Positions 24,401-35,890 of a stretch of 64,000 bases of DNA are shown here, piece by piece. Position numbers and translations under genes: made by a program. Every line of letters begins with the position of its first letter. The stretch's first letter is position 1. The notes beneath the pieces were generated by a model. The model searched no databases. It was given only the letters and a program-made list of their open reading frames with translations, and was not told the origin of the DNA. Source of the DNA: Eulemur rufifrons (lineage: Eukaryota; Chordata; Mammalia; Primates; Lemuridae); NCBI RefSeq assembly GCF_041146395.1, contig NC_090995.1, forward strand, positions 12,130,501-12,194,500, in the 5' to 3' direction.

Positions 24401-25069
24401 CAGAAGAGAGCAGAGGTAAATCCATGTGCTCAACTTTCCATCCTAACTGGAGGCGATTATATAGTCTTTTTAGCAGCAGCCATTAAAATCTAGACTGAGG
24501 GCTAAATCCCTTATTCAGAAGCAGTACGTGATATGGATTGATGTATGGATTTTAAAGCGAGTTGGTTTAAATTATTTTTGCAGTCCTTGAAAATAAGTCC
24601 CATGAAAGGTGATAAGATATTGTAAGGTATCTGTCTCTGTCTTCTCCCTTCTCCACCTAAAATTAGGATCACATCCTTTTTTATCTTTACTTCATTTACT
24701 CCTGTGGGAGTGAAAAGTTGGTATACAGAATAAGATTTGTGTCTTTGGCTTTTTTAAACAGGTGATTTGAAGAGAAATTTCTGTCACACATGGATGTCTC
24801 ATTGCATTTTCTTTCTTGAGTGAGTGATTAGAAAAAAATTCCCAAAAGTTTGCTTATAATTCTGTTGCCGTGTTTTTAAATACCTAATCTACACGTTGGT
24901 AGAAAGACATTTTGCTACACTGGTGGTTTGTTCTCCTAAATCCCTTTATGATTTTACATCCATAGAGCAAATTTTTATATGTAGTGAAAAATGTCTTACA
25001 TGGAGTAGAACATGTCTCATTGTTAGTTAATGGTAAGAGTTACACAAGTATGTTTTTAACTGGTAATTT

Positions 25070-25250
25070 TGAAATAATTATAGACTCATAGGAAGTTGCA
25101 AAAATAGTACATAGCGTGTTGTGTGCCCTTCATCCTCTTTGCCCTAGCAGTGACATGTTCTTACCCAGGAGTTCTTAGGAGACATTTTTCCATGTCATAT
25201 AATTTCACATAATTTTTAGTTTTAAACTTCTGAAATTTATTAACTTTAGA
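25070..25250. repeat. Old L1 fragment
   Basis: 'Ttgaaataattatagactcataggaagttgcaaaaatagtac' is a recurrent old-L1 phrase. A related phrase occurs at about 60731. Confidence 0.55.
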
Positions 25251-25254
25251 ATCC

Positions 25255-25515
25255 TGTGCAATTCAGTTGAGTTTGTGTATTATTTCCTGATGAGAAATCT
25301 TTCCTAGCACCCTGTCTCAAATAGGTCTTCTGTCCTCTGTCCCCATGCCAGTTAGTATCTGTTCAGTCACCTTGTGTATAATTTCCTTCCTGGCACGTCA
25401 TCATCTGAAAGTAGCTTATTTATTTACTTATTTAATTTTATCTGTTACCTTCACCCTCATCAGTAACTCCTAGAAAAATGCCTCTCACGTATTAGGTGTT
25501 CAATAAATTTTTGTT
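25255..25515 (+). repeat. L2 LINE 3' fragment
   Basis: 'Aatgcctctcacgtattaggtgttcaataaatttttg' is the L2 3' terminal pattern, preceded by diverged L2 sequence. Confidence 0.65.
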
Positions 25516-25849
25516 GTTTTTTGACATAGGATATTTTGGCGTTTTGTTTTGTTTCGTTTTAAATACTTTGAGAATTTGAGTACTGTTAGCAGAGCCAGCC
25601 TTCCTGATTTTTAAGAGAGATGAACATAATTCTAGAGTATCTTCTCAGTCTGCATTAAGAAACTCTGGCTATGGGAATCCTTGTTTTCTTCTTTCATTTC
25701 TAGTCTTGAACATTGGAAGATTCTTTTGGTCAGTGTTACTGAAATACTTCCATGGAGATTTTTTGAGCTTTTTGATTTTTTTAGTTAAAATTCTAGATTT
25801 TCATGATCTAAGTACATCCTAAATCATCCAACTCTTACATATTTCATCC

Positions 25850-26140
25850 GTATTTTCTTATTTATTTATTTTTATTGTGGTTAAAAAACCTCACATACCA
25901 TGAGATCTACCTTCGTAACAATTTTTTAAGTGTACATTGTTGTTAACTATATATGTACCATGCTGTATAGCAGATCTCTAGAACTTTTTTATCTTGCATG
26001 ACCAAAACTTTATACCCATTGAGCAGGAACTCCTTATTTCCACCTCTCCTCAGCCCCTGGACACCAACCAAAATTCTGTTTTCTTCTCCTGTGTGTTTGA
26101 CTACTTTATTTACCTAATATAACCTTTTATTTTATAGGAG
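25850..26140 (-). repeat. Old L1 3'-UTR fragment, antisense
   Basis: 'Accatgctgtatagcagatctctagaact' and 'ataccc attgagcaggaactcc' type wording matches reversed old-L1 3' UTR. Confidence 0.7.
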
Positions 26141-26537
26141 TTATCATTGAAAGGCATTTTGTCATAATTTATATTCACATAATTTTTCTCCAAAAAAACA
26201 AGTGAAATGATCTCTCTATTAATTCCTTTGAATGTTGGCTATATTTGTTGTACCAAAACAAGATTATTTTTCCAGGATCCCTCTGAATTTGGTGTGGAAG
26301 ACTTACTTTGGGTGTTACCTAATCACCACTCAGACATAAAGTCTTCTTATCGGATTACTTCTAACATGGACTGCAGATACCAGAGTAGGAACCGTGCTTC
26401 TCTTGTGTTCTCTTGTTTGAATCTCTCAGACGTTAGTGAAAATGGAAATAAAGGGAATTGATTGAGGGAATCAAGGGAATACCAAGATGCAAAATGGATC
26501 TGTGGACCTATTTGTTATACATTAGGACAACTTCACA

Positions 26538-26582
26538 GTCTCTCTCTCTCTCTCCCTCTCTCCCTCTCTCCCTCTCTCCCTG
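26538..26582. repeat. (CT)n / (CCCTCT)n simple repeat
   Basis: Tandem tctctctc passing into ctccctct units. Confidence 0.95.
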
Positions 26583-28989
26583 CCTTAATTCTCTTTTGAT
26601 GCCTCCCATGTGGCTTTTGTTTAAAGTATGCAGTGACTCTCAACTAATTTTAAAAAGAAACATAATTTTTTGGCCCTATGATGTCCGGGGTCTATCTTAA
26701 GATTTTTTCCCCCATTTCGTCTAGTTATTTGTTAAGGTCAGCCATGCTAATTCTGCTGAATTCTGAGGGGACATGGTTGATTGATAACAGTGAAGCAGAA
26801 AATTCCCACTTGGATAAAAAAATAGTATCTTCAGTTGATCAGTGACTTCGCTGCACGTGGGTCACCACTGTTAAACCCAGTGGCGCAGCCCCCCAGCGAT
26901 GGAGAGGCTGGACAGTGTGGCCACAATACTCCTGTGGCGGGGTTGGTGGAATGTCCTGAGTCCCCAGTTAGACAACCCAGCCTTTTTTCTTTAAACAGAA
27001 AAACAGTGTGCCCTGCTGTCCCCCAAGGATTTCAAAGCCACAACACCCTCAGGTAATCTCATTTCCCAAGGTGTGGTTCTGTATTGTCAAATGAAAACAA
27101 GCATGGAAGCTGTGAGTTCTAATGCTGTTTTTCTGACTAACTTGTGGAATTTTTTTTTTTTGGAGGGGTCAGGGGTGTTTAGGGCTTTGTGTCTTCATTA
27201 ATAAGATAAGTGTAATAATACTATTGACATGTCTCACCATCACGCTGAAGCATCAGTTTGAAAATGACATATGCTTTAAATGGACTTTGCAAAGGAAAAA
27301 TTATTGTATTGCACTTATTAACAAGTTTTACATTCTAATTGTTCACAATGCTGTCTAATTGAATTCACTCGTATTCTCTCATTGTAGCGTACGTTCTTTA
27401 TTTAATCTAATTATGAGCTCTACTAACTCCATTTCTGTATTTTTCATTCTAATTATATATGAATTGAAATGAAGTGTGAAAGCTAAAGCTTGAATAAAAT
27501 AACTGGCAACTCTAAAGATGGGTTAATATTAATATGTTCTTTTTATTAACTCATAATCTTAGATTATTTAAATTTGTGTTTGTTAAATATTATTGAAATT
27601 AATAGATCCTAATAACAACATGTTTGTGACAAGTAGTGGGCTTTTTCCCCCCAAAGTTTTAAGAAACTATGTGATTTATGGAGGTTTTATTTAAAATTAC
27701 TTTCTAGGATACATAACATTTTAAAAATAGCACTAAAGGCTATGTAGTTTAAAAGGAACTGCTTACCTCATTTAAAACAAAAAATGGGAGATCCATTTGA
27801 GATGTCCTCAACGACAACATGTTGAAATTGGTAGGTGAAAGTAAAATAGTTCTGAATACATTTGATATATAAAGATAGTTTGTTTTGTCAGTGGAGTTTG
27901 GGATCTCCCACGTGTCATTCAACCACAGTCCTGTCCAGACCTCTGTATCTGTAGGAGCATGTCATTCAAAACCAGATAACATCACTTTACATCATTACTG
28001 ATACAACTTTAGATCTTTTCTACCCTCTCAAAAAGAGTAATTGTTATTGTTACACTGGTAAAGATGTTAAAAGGATACATTACTGACTGTACCACGCTGT
28101 TTTTTTCTAGTCTATTTTCACTTGCTTTATCTTGTCCAGTCAGCACAGCAATGCACTGAACATGTTACAGTAATGTTTAATGACAAATAGAACATTAGCT
28201 TTTTATCTTTTGTCTTTTCTCATCTTGAGGAATTCCTTAATGTTCATTGTCAGTCAAAACATAAGAAACCACACATTTGAAGTATAAATGCCCCCCATTG
28301 ATCAGATAATTAGAACTGCTTCAGACCAAGAATACATTTTTGGTGTTTTGGTTCTCAATATATCCATTAGTGTCTATTGTTTGTATCTGACAACTTACTG
28401 AATAGTGAAAATACATATTTGCCCATTTTCTTTTAATGCTGATAGTGCTAAATAATATGAGCGGAATCCAAATTCATTTGAAATGTGGCTTATCTGTGGG
28501 TTTCTATCTTTTGTCCCAGGAAGATAACTTTGTTTTGCCTTTTCTCTTAAAATAGGTTTAGTTCTTCAAAATCTGTTTTTCCCCCTCTGTGAGAAACATA
28601 AGTGGTATTGACAAGATCTTTTCCTAATCATTGTTTTTTATGAAGTAAAATTTCATTACATTGATTTAACTATGAAATAATTTGAAAACTACCAGCGGTT
28701 TCTTAAAGATACTGAATTTTGAAATTGGAAATGTACAACGTAAAACAAAAGTTTTATGTTGTGAAGAGGTCTAGAAAATGAAAGCATAATGTGTCAGCCT
28801 TTAGCTGAGAGTTCTAGCTAACGGGGAGGTAGTTGTCTTCCTTACATGGGTGTTTAATTACTACTAAGGAAGGGGCTCGTGTTACGTAGCCCTTGGCCAA
28901 TCGTTTGGTTCTTTGTAGACTTGAAAAAGATATTTGTACATCAGTTTTTACCACTGATCTCCAACCACGGTTGCTAAAGTAGTTTTCTC

Positions 28990-29170
28990 CATGCTATTCT
29001 CTTACTTTTTTTCCTCCTTTCTCTGAGATTTTCACGCTTTAGTCAGCCTTAAACATGGCTTTGTTGTGTTACTCCCCTTTGCAAAACTTTCAGAAATTCC
29101 TCTTATCCATGATAAATCCAAACTCCTTGAGAAAGTTGAACTCCCTGTGTCCTCTTGTTATTATTATTCT
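28990..29170 (+). repeat. L2-like fragment
   Basis: 'Catggctttgttgtgttactcccctttgc...ccaaactccttgagaaag' resembles an internal L2 3' region. Confidence 0.45.
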
Positions 29171-29409
29171 TTGATCGAGTTAGGTTGATTGACTTAACAG
29201 ATATTTATTGAGTGGCCGCTTAGTGCTGGGTAATGTGCTAGATACTGGGGATTGGCAGTGAGTGAGGCTTACGAAGAGTCTGCTCTCTTTTCTAGAGGGA
29301 TGAGAGACTATAAATCAGTAAAAGTAGGAACAGAGTAATTTAAACACTTCCGAGATTTTGAGTATTAGAAATAAGCCAGGCTTCTGTTAGTTTCCCTCTT
29401 TTCCAGGAA

Positions 29410-29530
29410 ATAATAATAATTATTATAAATTATTATAAATAGTGTTTCAATAATATTTAATTAAATCGATTAATATTAATTTAATATTAATATTAAATTA
29501 TAACTATTATTTATAATAATTATATATTTT
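29410..29530. repeat. AT-only low-complexity block with inverted repeats
   Basis: The block of about 120 bp is nearly all A and T (aataataattattataa, ttaatattaatttaatattaatattaaatta). Overlapping palindromes could fold into cruciforms. There is no coding potential. Confidence 0.85.
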
Positions 29531-29534
29531 TAAA

Positions 29535-29650
29535 GGTAGGATCTGTGTTGTCTAGGGTTGCCTAAAACTTCTGGGCTCAAGCGATCCCCCTGCCTCGTTC
29601 AGCTTCCTGAGTAGCCGAGACCACAGGCTCTGCCACTGCGCCTGGCTCCA
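29535..29650 (-). repeat. Alu monomer (FLAM/FRAM-like) fragment, antisense
   Basis: Contains 'cttctgggctcaagcgatccccctgcctc' and 'cctgagtagccgagaccacaggc', a single diverged Alu arm in reverse. Confidence 0.8.
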
Positions 29651-29689
29651 GTTAATTCTTTTAATCACTGTCTTTGTCTCTTACAGACC

Positions 29690-29900
29690 AGATGGCCTGG
29701 ATTTGAATACGAGCTCAAATATGAATTCACTGACTAGCTCTGTGACTATAGGCAAATTACTTACCCTCTCCATTTCTCAATTTTACTATAATGAGGAATA
29801 AATTAATAGAAAATAACTGATAGGGTTCTTGTAAAGATTAAATGAGTTAAACTCACCAGTACTTAAAACAGTACTTGACATGTAGTTGACTCAATAAAAA
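29690..29900 (+). repeat. MIR element
   Basis: 'Actgactagctctgtgactataggcaaattacttaccctctcc' is a clear MIR core, with the usual 'taaatgagttaa...cagtacttgacatgtag' 3' half. Confidence 0.8.
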
Positions 29901-30334
29901 GAAGCCACTTAAAATTTTTTTTCAGTTAAAAATATTCCCTCAAATGGAAGTATATAAAGATGAAATGTGGAAATATGCCTAGCACTGAATCATATGTAAG
30001 CCATGTATTCAGTACTCTAATAAAACATTTTTATCTTTATTGTATTAAATTGAAGAAAAAAATACCTCTAGGATAATCTAAATCCTGTTAATTCTACCTT
30101 CTGCTCCTTTATGAAGTGTGTTAAGTATACATTAGTATCTTACCCAGTTAGTTCACAGTGAACAGATTGGACTTACTTTCTGACAATTTTAATTCATCTC
30201 CTATGTTCATGTGTAAAAATTGGCAAAGTGTACTGATGAAATTAAGTGCAAGTTTAGGGATTTCTCCATTTTCCCTTCTTTCTTAAAACGTAATCAACTA
30301 AATTTACTTTGAAAAAGTCTTCAGAGTCTGCATT

Positions 30335-30850
30335 TGTGTGAGTGGCTTCTCTTACATACCTCACTGATTCTCTGCTCCTACCGTCAGCGGCTCAGGCTGT
30401 CCCTGTGTGTATCTCTGAGGCAGTCTCTTCCCTCTGTTTCCCTCCGACCAGTCTCTTTGGCCTTTTATAGTCTGTCCTACACGTTACTCCTAGATTAATA
30501 GTCTTGGAATAATCTTTTCATCATCTGCTTTGCCCAAGAAACTACATTTGCTCTCTCTTGCCTAGAGAGTCAAATACAGCCCTTGGCTTGTTAGGCGTCT
30601 ATATTTTTTATCACTACGGCTGATACTAGACTTGTCAGTTATGCTCTTCTAGATTGTTAAGCCAATGTAATTACCGTTCTTTGCCTTGATCTGTATGTTC
30701 AAGCCCATTTCTGTAACCACTCTTGGGTTTCAATACTCTGCTTCTATTCTCTCTGCGTCCCCGGCCGCTCCCACTTCCTGGACAAGTATGTTTTCCAGGG
30801 AAGTTTAGCTCACATTTTACCTCTTCCGTGAATCTTTTTGATTAGTTCAT
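30335..30850 (+). repeat. L2 LINE fragment
   Basis: A diverged L2 3' region of CT-rich wording ending 'ttttacctcttccgtgaatctttttgattag'. It ends about 250 bp before exon 3. Confidence 0.55.
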
Positions 30851-31096
30851 GACATATCTTTCCCTAAAATATGTAGGTTGACTTCTGCGTTTCTGTATTA
30901 ATGATATAAGGGTTTATGTATGCCGTTAAAACATTACTAATTTTAAAATTTGCCCATAGAGTATGTAATAGTGCTAATATAAAGTATGTGCTTTTAGTAA
31001 ATGACCATTTCCTTGGTAGGTTTTAAGAAAGAGCCTCTTTATATGTGATCTACCCCTCTCCCCTCTCATTTAATGGCTTTCCCTTTGGTTTTCTAG

Positions 31097-31206
31097 AGGC
31101 TGCAAGTCGGGCCATAGTCCAATTCCTGGAGATTAATCAGAGTGAAGAAGCCAGTAGAGGCTGGATGCTTCTGACAACAATTAATTTGTTAGCATCCTCT
31201 GGTCAG
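31097..31206 (+). CDS. WDFY3: WDFY3 coding exon 3, residues 102-138
   Basis: The acceptor is gttttctag|AGGCTGCA and the donor is GGTCAG|gtaacc. The 110-nt exon enters in phase 1 and leaves in phase 0. It encodes AASRAIVQFLEINQ and LLTTINLLASSGQ, two amphipathic helices typical of ARM-like repeats. The frame stays open into the intron for about 60 nt, but the donor and the next exon define the end. Confidence 0.96.
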
Positions 31207-31399
31207 GTAACCCTCTTTTTTGTATCCTCTTGGGATTTTGTTATTAAATTTATCGTCATATCCAAATGAGATTATGGTAATCATTTGTGTTCTTCTTACT
31301 CTTCTAAAACATTATTTCATGCTTCTTGCAACATCTCTGTGAGGAGCTTGATATTTTATGCACTTCACTCACGAGGAAATGCATGGCTTAGAGCAGTGT

Positions 31400-31560
31400 T
31401 TTCCATCTTTGCGTGTCATAACACACATAGGACGTGATACTATTTGTACAGCATCCTGGGCAAAGAGATGGACCACTTAAAGCTGGAGACAAGTAGCCCA
31501 GGAGTTCTGGGTTCATCAGGCCTAACCCAACATGTTTGCATCCCATGTTAGGGAAACTCT
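31400..31560. repeat. Possible hAT (Charlie-like) fragment
   Basis: A 'cagtgttttccatctttg' edge with a 'gggaaactctag' inverted counterpart suggests a short hAT non-autonomous element. The call is weak. Confidence 0.35.
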
Positions 31561-32111
31561 AGCTTAGAAAAAAATCTTTGTTCATTTAAGGTCACTCAGC
31601 TAATAAGGAACAAATGACGTGGAAAATATTTTTACATTTTTATGGAAAATAAGGAAACACTGACATTATCAGGATAATATATATTCTCTTCTCCTTTGAT
31701 TTATTCTGGAGATTGCTTTTTGTTTTCTCTAAATCAGCTTTAAGTATCTGTCATGATACATGTTGCATGTATTCATTAATAAGCCATTTGGATACCTAGA
31801 TTTTGACCTTTGATATTTCTGGAGTAAAGGTGGTTTATTCAGCCTTCCAAAATCCAGAGTGTAATTACATATTGAAGTCTGTTCTAATCTTGGGACTGTT
31901 TGTTGTCTAAATTGCAATGGACTTTCAAACACCTCATATCATTTAGTAATGGAACTTACAAAGGTGACTGTGAATAATTGTATTCTGAAACTAGTCCCTA
32001 GCCCAAAGTAATGGGCACTTGGATTTTTCTCCTTGGAATGGTCTGTTCTCTTTTTCTTGTTTTGTTTTTGTTTGTGTGGTTTTTTTTTAGTTTTTTTCCC
32101 CACTCGGAATT

Positions 32112-32214
32112 AGTGTGACTAACTTGTCCTGGTTTTCTGGAACTTGTATGTAGACAGTCCTACATCTGAGGAAACCACTCAGTCCTAGACAAATGGAGAT
32201 GGTTGGTCACCCTA
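32112..32214. mobile_element. Short hAT-like MITE
   Basis: Inverted ends 'agtgtgactaacttgtcctgg' and 'gatggttggtcaccct' bound a 100-bp segment with an internally palindromic layout, as in small non-autonomous hAT elements. Confidence 0.5.
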
Positions 32215-33309
32215 AGTAAGCTTCAGATGGTCCTAAAAGCAGACCATTGTTTTCGTGCATCTGTGACTATACTGGATGACTAACAAAATCCCAATTCCAT
32301 TTGCTGTTGATGGTAGCTATAAATGGTTCTGTGTTACTATATCAAATTTAAATATCTATTATAATATTTAAGTATTTCATATCAATAACTTTTCATTGTA
32401 ATGTTTTTACATTTATTCATATTTTCTGTAGAAACCTAATCACTTAAAAATTACAAGTTTAGATGCCAAGTTATTCTTTAAATCTATCAATATGATGAAA
32501 ATGAAAAATCATGTCATTTTTCTTAATAGGAAGGGAAAGCTAGTAATATAACTGGGGGAAAAAAAACACTTAAGAAGCAAATTTGTTCTGCAGAAGGGTG
32601 GGCTCACTGAAAAAAATAAATAAAAAATAAAAAGCAAATTTAGTGTTATGTTACTGAGCTGCCTTTTTTGTTTGAGTACCATTTTCTGGTGGCAACAGCG
32701 ATACAGAGCGATGACTAAAACATGGTCCTGACTCGACATGTAGATGACAGAAATGAAGCAGAGAAAGATAACACCATGAAGTCAACAATAGGGTATATGT
32801 ATCGCCATGAACATAGAAATGTGAGAGTAAGCATTTTGAAGGCAAGGGTAGGATGGAAGATAAGAAATTAAGGAAAGTTTGAGACGTAGCAGATATTTAA
32901 ACCGAACGTTCAGATGGATGGTGACATGGTATGTCAAGAAATAATAAACATAGGTGGGTAGAAAAGACGGTTTGGTAGTATTTGAGGCAGAAAATGATAC
33001 TGGGTAGGTAGAAAGGGGACAGATTTTGCAAAGGGTTGTTCTTGAGGGTCTCTGCTCTCCATCACCGTGCTGCTGCGTTAGTTCAGACCCCATCTCTCCT
33101 GTGGTGGTTGGTATTCCTTTCCTAATTATCCTTACCTTCTGGCTCTCTGTATTTTATGATCTGTACTACCACCAGCTAATTTTCTGAAATCTAGTTCTGT
33201 TATTTTTTTATTTGTAACATATCACTGGGTCTTTGTTGCCAGCAAAGTAGAAATCAAACTAGAATGTGGGACCATTTTTGTAGGTTGTTGAACATACAGT
33301 CTTTGTGGG

Positions 33310-33500
33310 CCACTTAACCAGCTCTCTGCCCTAAAGAAGGGTGTGTAAGTAACGAGCCTCAGTTGCTTTGTGTGTAAAATAAGGATCGTACAGTAACAGT
33401 GTCTACCTCACAAGGTTGACTTGAGGAATAGATGACAGCATTTAGATAAAGTGCTTAGCCTTTTGCCTGTTACGTAATAACCACTAATTAAAGATTAGCC
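33310..33500 (+). repeat. MIR element
   Basis: 'Ttgtgtgtaaaataaggatcgtacag...cctcacaaggttgacttgagg' corresponds to the MIR 3' half. Confidence 0.65.
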
Positions 33501-33589
33501 ATTATTATTGTGGCTTTTCAGGAGTCAGCAATTTTGAACTCTGTGTTTGCTCAAACATACTGTACCATCTGGCCTAACCTGCTATGTAT

Positions 33590-33880
33590 CTTGATCCAGG
33601 TGACCTTTCCCTTTTTATTTTAGTTCCTTATACATCTCTATTCCATTCCTGCCAGTGTTGATCAGTCCCTTTCATGTATATATATATACACACACACACA
33701 CACATACATACATATACATATACACACACTACCGTTGTTAGACTTAAGCGATTAAATCATAGTTACTTATGAATCTGCTAATGCTAGTAGACTGTGGTCT
33801 TCTGAAGAGCAGGGATGCTTTTATCTGCCAGCACACAACCTGACATTCCCTAGGCATTCAATAAATGTTTGACGAGAAAG
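33590..33880 (+). repeat. L2 3' fragment interrupted by a microsatellite
   Basis: The right part, 'gaagagcagggatgcttttatctgcc' and 'ctaggcattcaataaatgtttg', is an L2 3' end. A (TA)n(CA)n(TACA)n microsatellite occupies about 33677-33730. Confidence 0.65.
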
Positions 33881-34139
33881 TAAATAATCAACAGGTGATG
33901 CCAACCTATTGCTCTCTAGTGCAGTAAAACTTTTTATTCCAAGCCTCATCATGGAAAATTTTGACAAATATCATACTGTATTTCTTAACAACATTAAAAT
34001 GTTTGCTATAAGAAGGTCCAGAATTTTTTCCTCTGGAAATCGTTGAAAATAATAGAGGGATGTATTTGTATCAGTGATGGCTTTATCTGCCAAATGTCTT
34101 TCCAGCCCCAAGAGTCTGTAATAAGAATAAAAGTAAAAA

Positions 34140-34320
34140 TGATAGTAAGGCAGCTATTAATGTAGTTAGTGCTTAATATCTTTTGCATTTATTATCTTAT
34201 GTATCCCTGATATTTACCCTAAGATATAGGTACCATTCTATCTACTTTTATAAGAGAGAAAAGTGAGGCCCAAGAAAATTAAGTATTTTGCTGAAGTTCA
34301 TGGTTATTAGGTGCTTGTTT
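34140..34320 (+). repeat. MIR-like fragment
   Basis: 'Tattatcttatgtatccctgat...gagagaaaagtgaggcccaagaaaattaagt' follows MIR/MIR3 wording. It ends about 290 bp before exon 4. Confidence 0.6.
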
Positions 34321-34604
34321 TTCTAAATTCCAAAGCCTATATTCTTTTAAACATGGTGCTTTTTAATAAATAAGTATCAAATTTAATAATTAACCTGCTA
34401 TATAAAAAAGCAAACCTAATCTCAATATTTGATTAAGGGACAATGGAGTATTTCTTGGCACGTAGTCATTTTTAAATTCTTACATGAATTTAAAAACTTA
34501 CTTTGATATGTGACTTTCTGGCTTAACATGTGTGAATTATTCAGCTATACCAATTACGGTTATGTCTGTCTGTCGATTCATTTATTTATTGGTTTATTTT
34601 CCAG

Positions 34605-34766
34605 AAAACCGTGGACTGCATGACAACGATGTCAGTGCCTTCCACCCTGGTTAAATGTTTATATCTGTTTTTTGACCTTCCACATGTGCCTGAGGCAGCT
34701 GGAGGTGCCCAGAATGAGCTACCTCTAGCGGAACGCCGAGGACTACTCCAGAAAGTTTTTGTACAG
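34605..34766 (+). CDS. WDFY3: WDFY3 coding exon 4, residues 139-192
   Basis: The acceptor is tttattttccag|AAAACC and the donor is GTACAG|gtatgg. The exon is 162 nt, exactly 54 codons with phase 0 on both sides, so skipping it would keep the reading frame. It encodes KTVDCMTTMSVPS, STLVKCLYLFFDLPH and the helix LAERRGLLQKVFVQ of the N-terminal solenoid. Confidence 0.97.
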
Positions 34767-35399
34767 GTATGGAAGGTGCTATACCTGTCGTCTGTATAGC
34801 TCTACTTAAAATGAAATGGGTGCACTTCTTAAAAAGATGTTCTACATATTCCATTTTGTATAGTATCTCATTCTGTTTATTTTAGTATGGCTTTATATCA
34901 TATAATTATCACATTTTTTGAATCTGCAGAAAGAATATTGAAATATTATTTTCAGGAATATTCGAGTGAGGCCTTAGAAAGTTTGTTTCTCCGAATAGAT
35001 CCAGTTGTTAGTATTACATTTGATAGGTCAATAACATCTCTAAAACAAACTAAGCAAGGAAAACTTTTTTGAAAAGTAAGATTTAGGTAATATTTCTGAA
35101 TCAAGACATTCTGTTCAGTTGCTGTTTATGTACAGGACATTCCTAACCTATAAATATTTAAATTATAAAGGCAGTTTGTTTTAGTGGCTGCTGCTAACTC
35201 CTCTACCTCCTGTCTGCCAAGTCTTCTTTCTTACTGTTACTGCCGTTCTTGTAATGGCATTGTGGGTTAACGGAGGTGTAATAGACCTTTGTTAGCTAGC
35301 CTGGGAATGTAGTTATCATGCGTGATATTCTTCCTTGGGAGAAAAATTTCAAAACAAGCAACCTGCAAACATGTAGAATACAATGCGTCCACTGGTCTA

Positions 35400-35715
35400 A
35401 TGCAGTATAAAAAACACGTTTGACACAAAAAGATAAACACTGTGTGATTCCACTCAGGTAAGTTATCTACAGTAGTCAAACAATTAGAATAGAAAGTAGA
35501 ATACTGGTTGCTAGAGACTAAGGGGAGGGAAGAAAAGGGAATTACTGTTCAGTGGGAATAGAATTTGCAGTTTTGCAGGATGAAAACGTTCTGGAGATCT
35601 GTTGCATAACCTTGTATGTGTTGTTAACACTAATGTACTGCACAGTGAAAATGGTTAAGATGGTAAATTTTGTTAGGAGTTTTTTTTTTTTTTTTTATCA
35701 CAATACAAAGTTAAC
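35400..35715 (+). repeat. Old L1 3' end, sense
   Basis: 'Gtgtgattccactcaggta', 'agaatactggttgctagagactaaggggaggg' and 'aaatggttaagatggtaaattttgtta' match an old L1 3' end. Confidence 0.75.
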
Positions 35716-35734
35716 AACAACATGTTTAAATCTA

Positions 35735-35890
35735 GTTCTCTGAAGTTATATAACCTAAGATGCAGATTTTTCACCTATAAAATGAAAATGATATTTACTT
35801 AAAGGGTTTTTGTGAGATTCAGATGAAATACTAAGTAAAGCTATGGGTCTCTACTTAGCACATAGTAGACATTCAAGAAAAGTAACTGAT
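35735..35890 (+). repeat. MIR fragment
   Basis: 'Cacctataaaatgaaaatgatatttact...gtgagattcagatgaaatac' is the MIR 3' half. Confidence 0.6.

Larger units (their letters stand above)
21204..31096 (+). other. WDFY3 intron 2 (9.9 kb)
   Basis: The intron opens near a 43-T run and an old repeat block (21540-23450), then an MLT1 LTR, L1, L2 and MIR fragments. From about 26600 to 28980 I see only unique AT-rich sequence with no exon-like segment. Confidence 0.92.
31207..34604 (+). other. WDFY3 intron 3 (3.4 kb)
   Basis: Holds MIR, L2 and hAT-like remnants with a dinucleotide microsatellite. No other exon-like segment was found. Confidence 0.95.
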
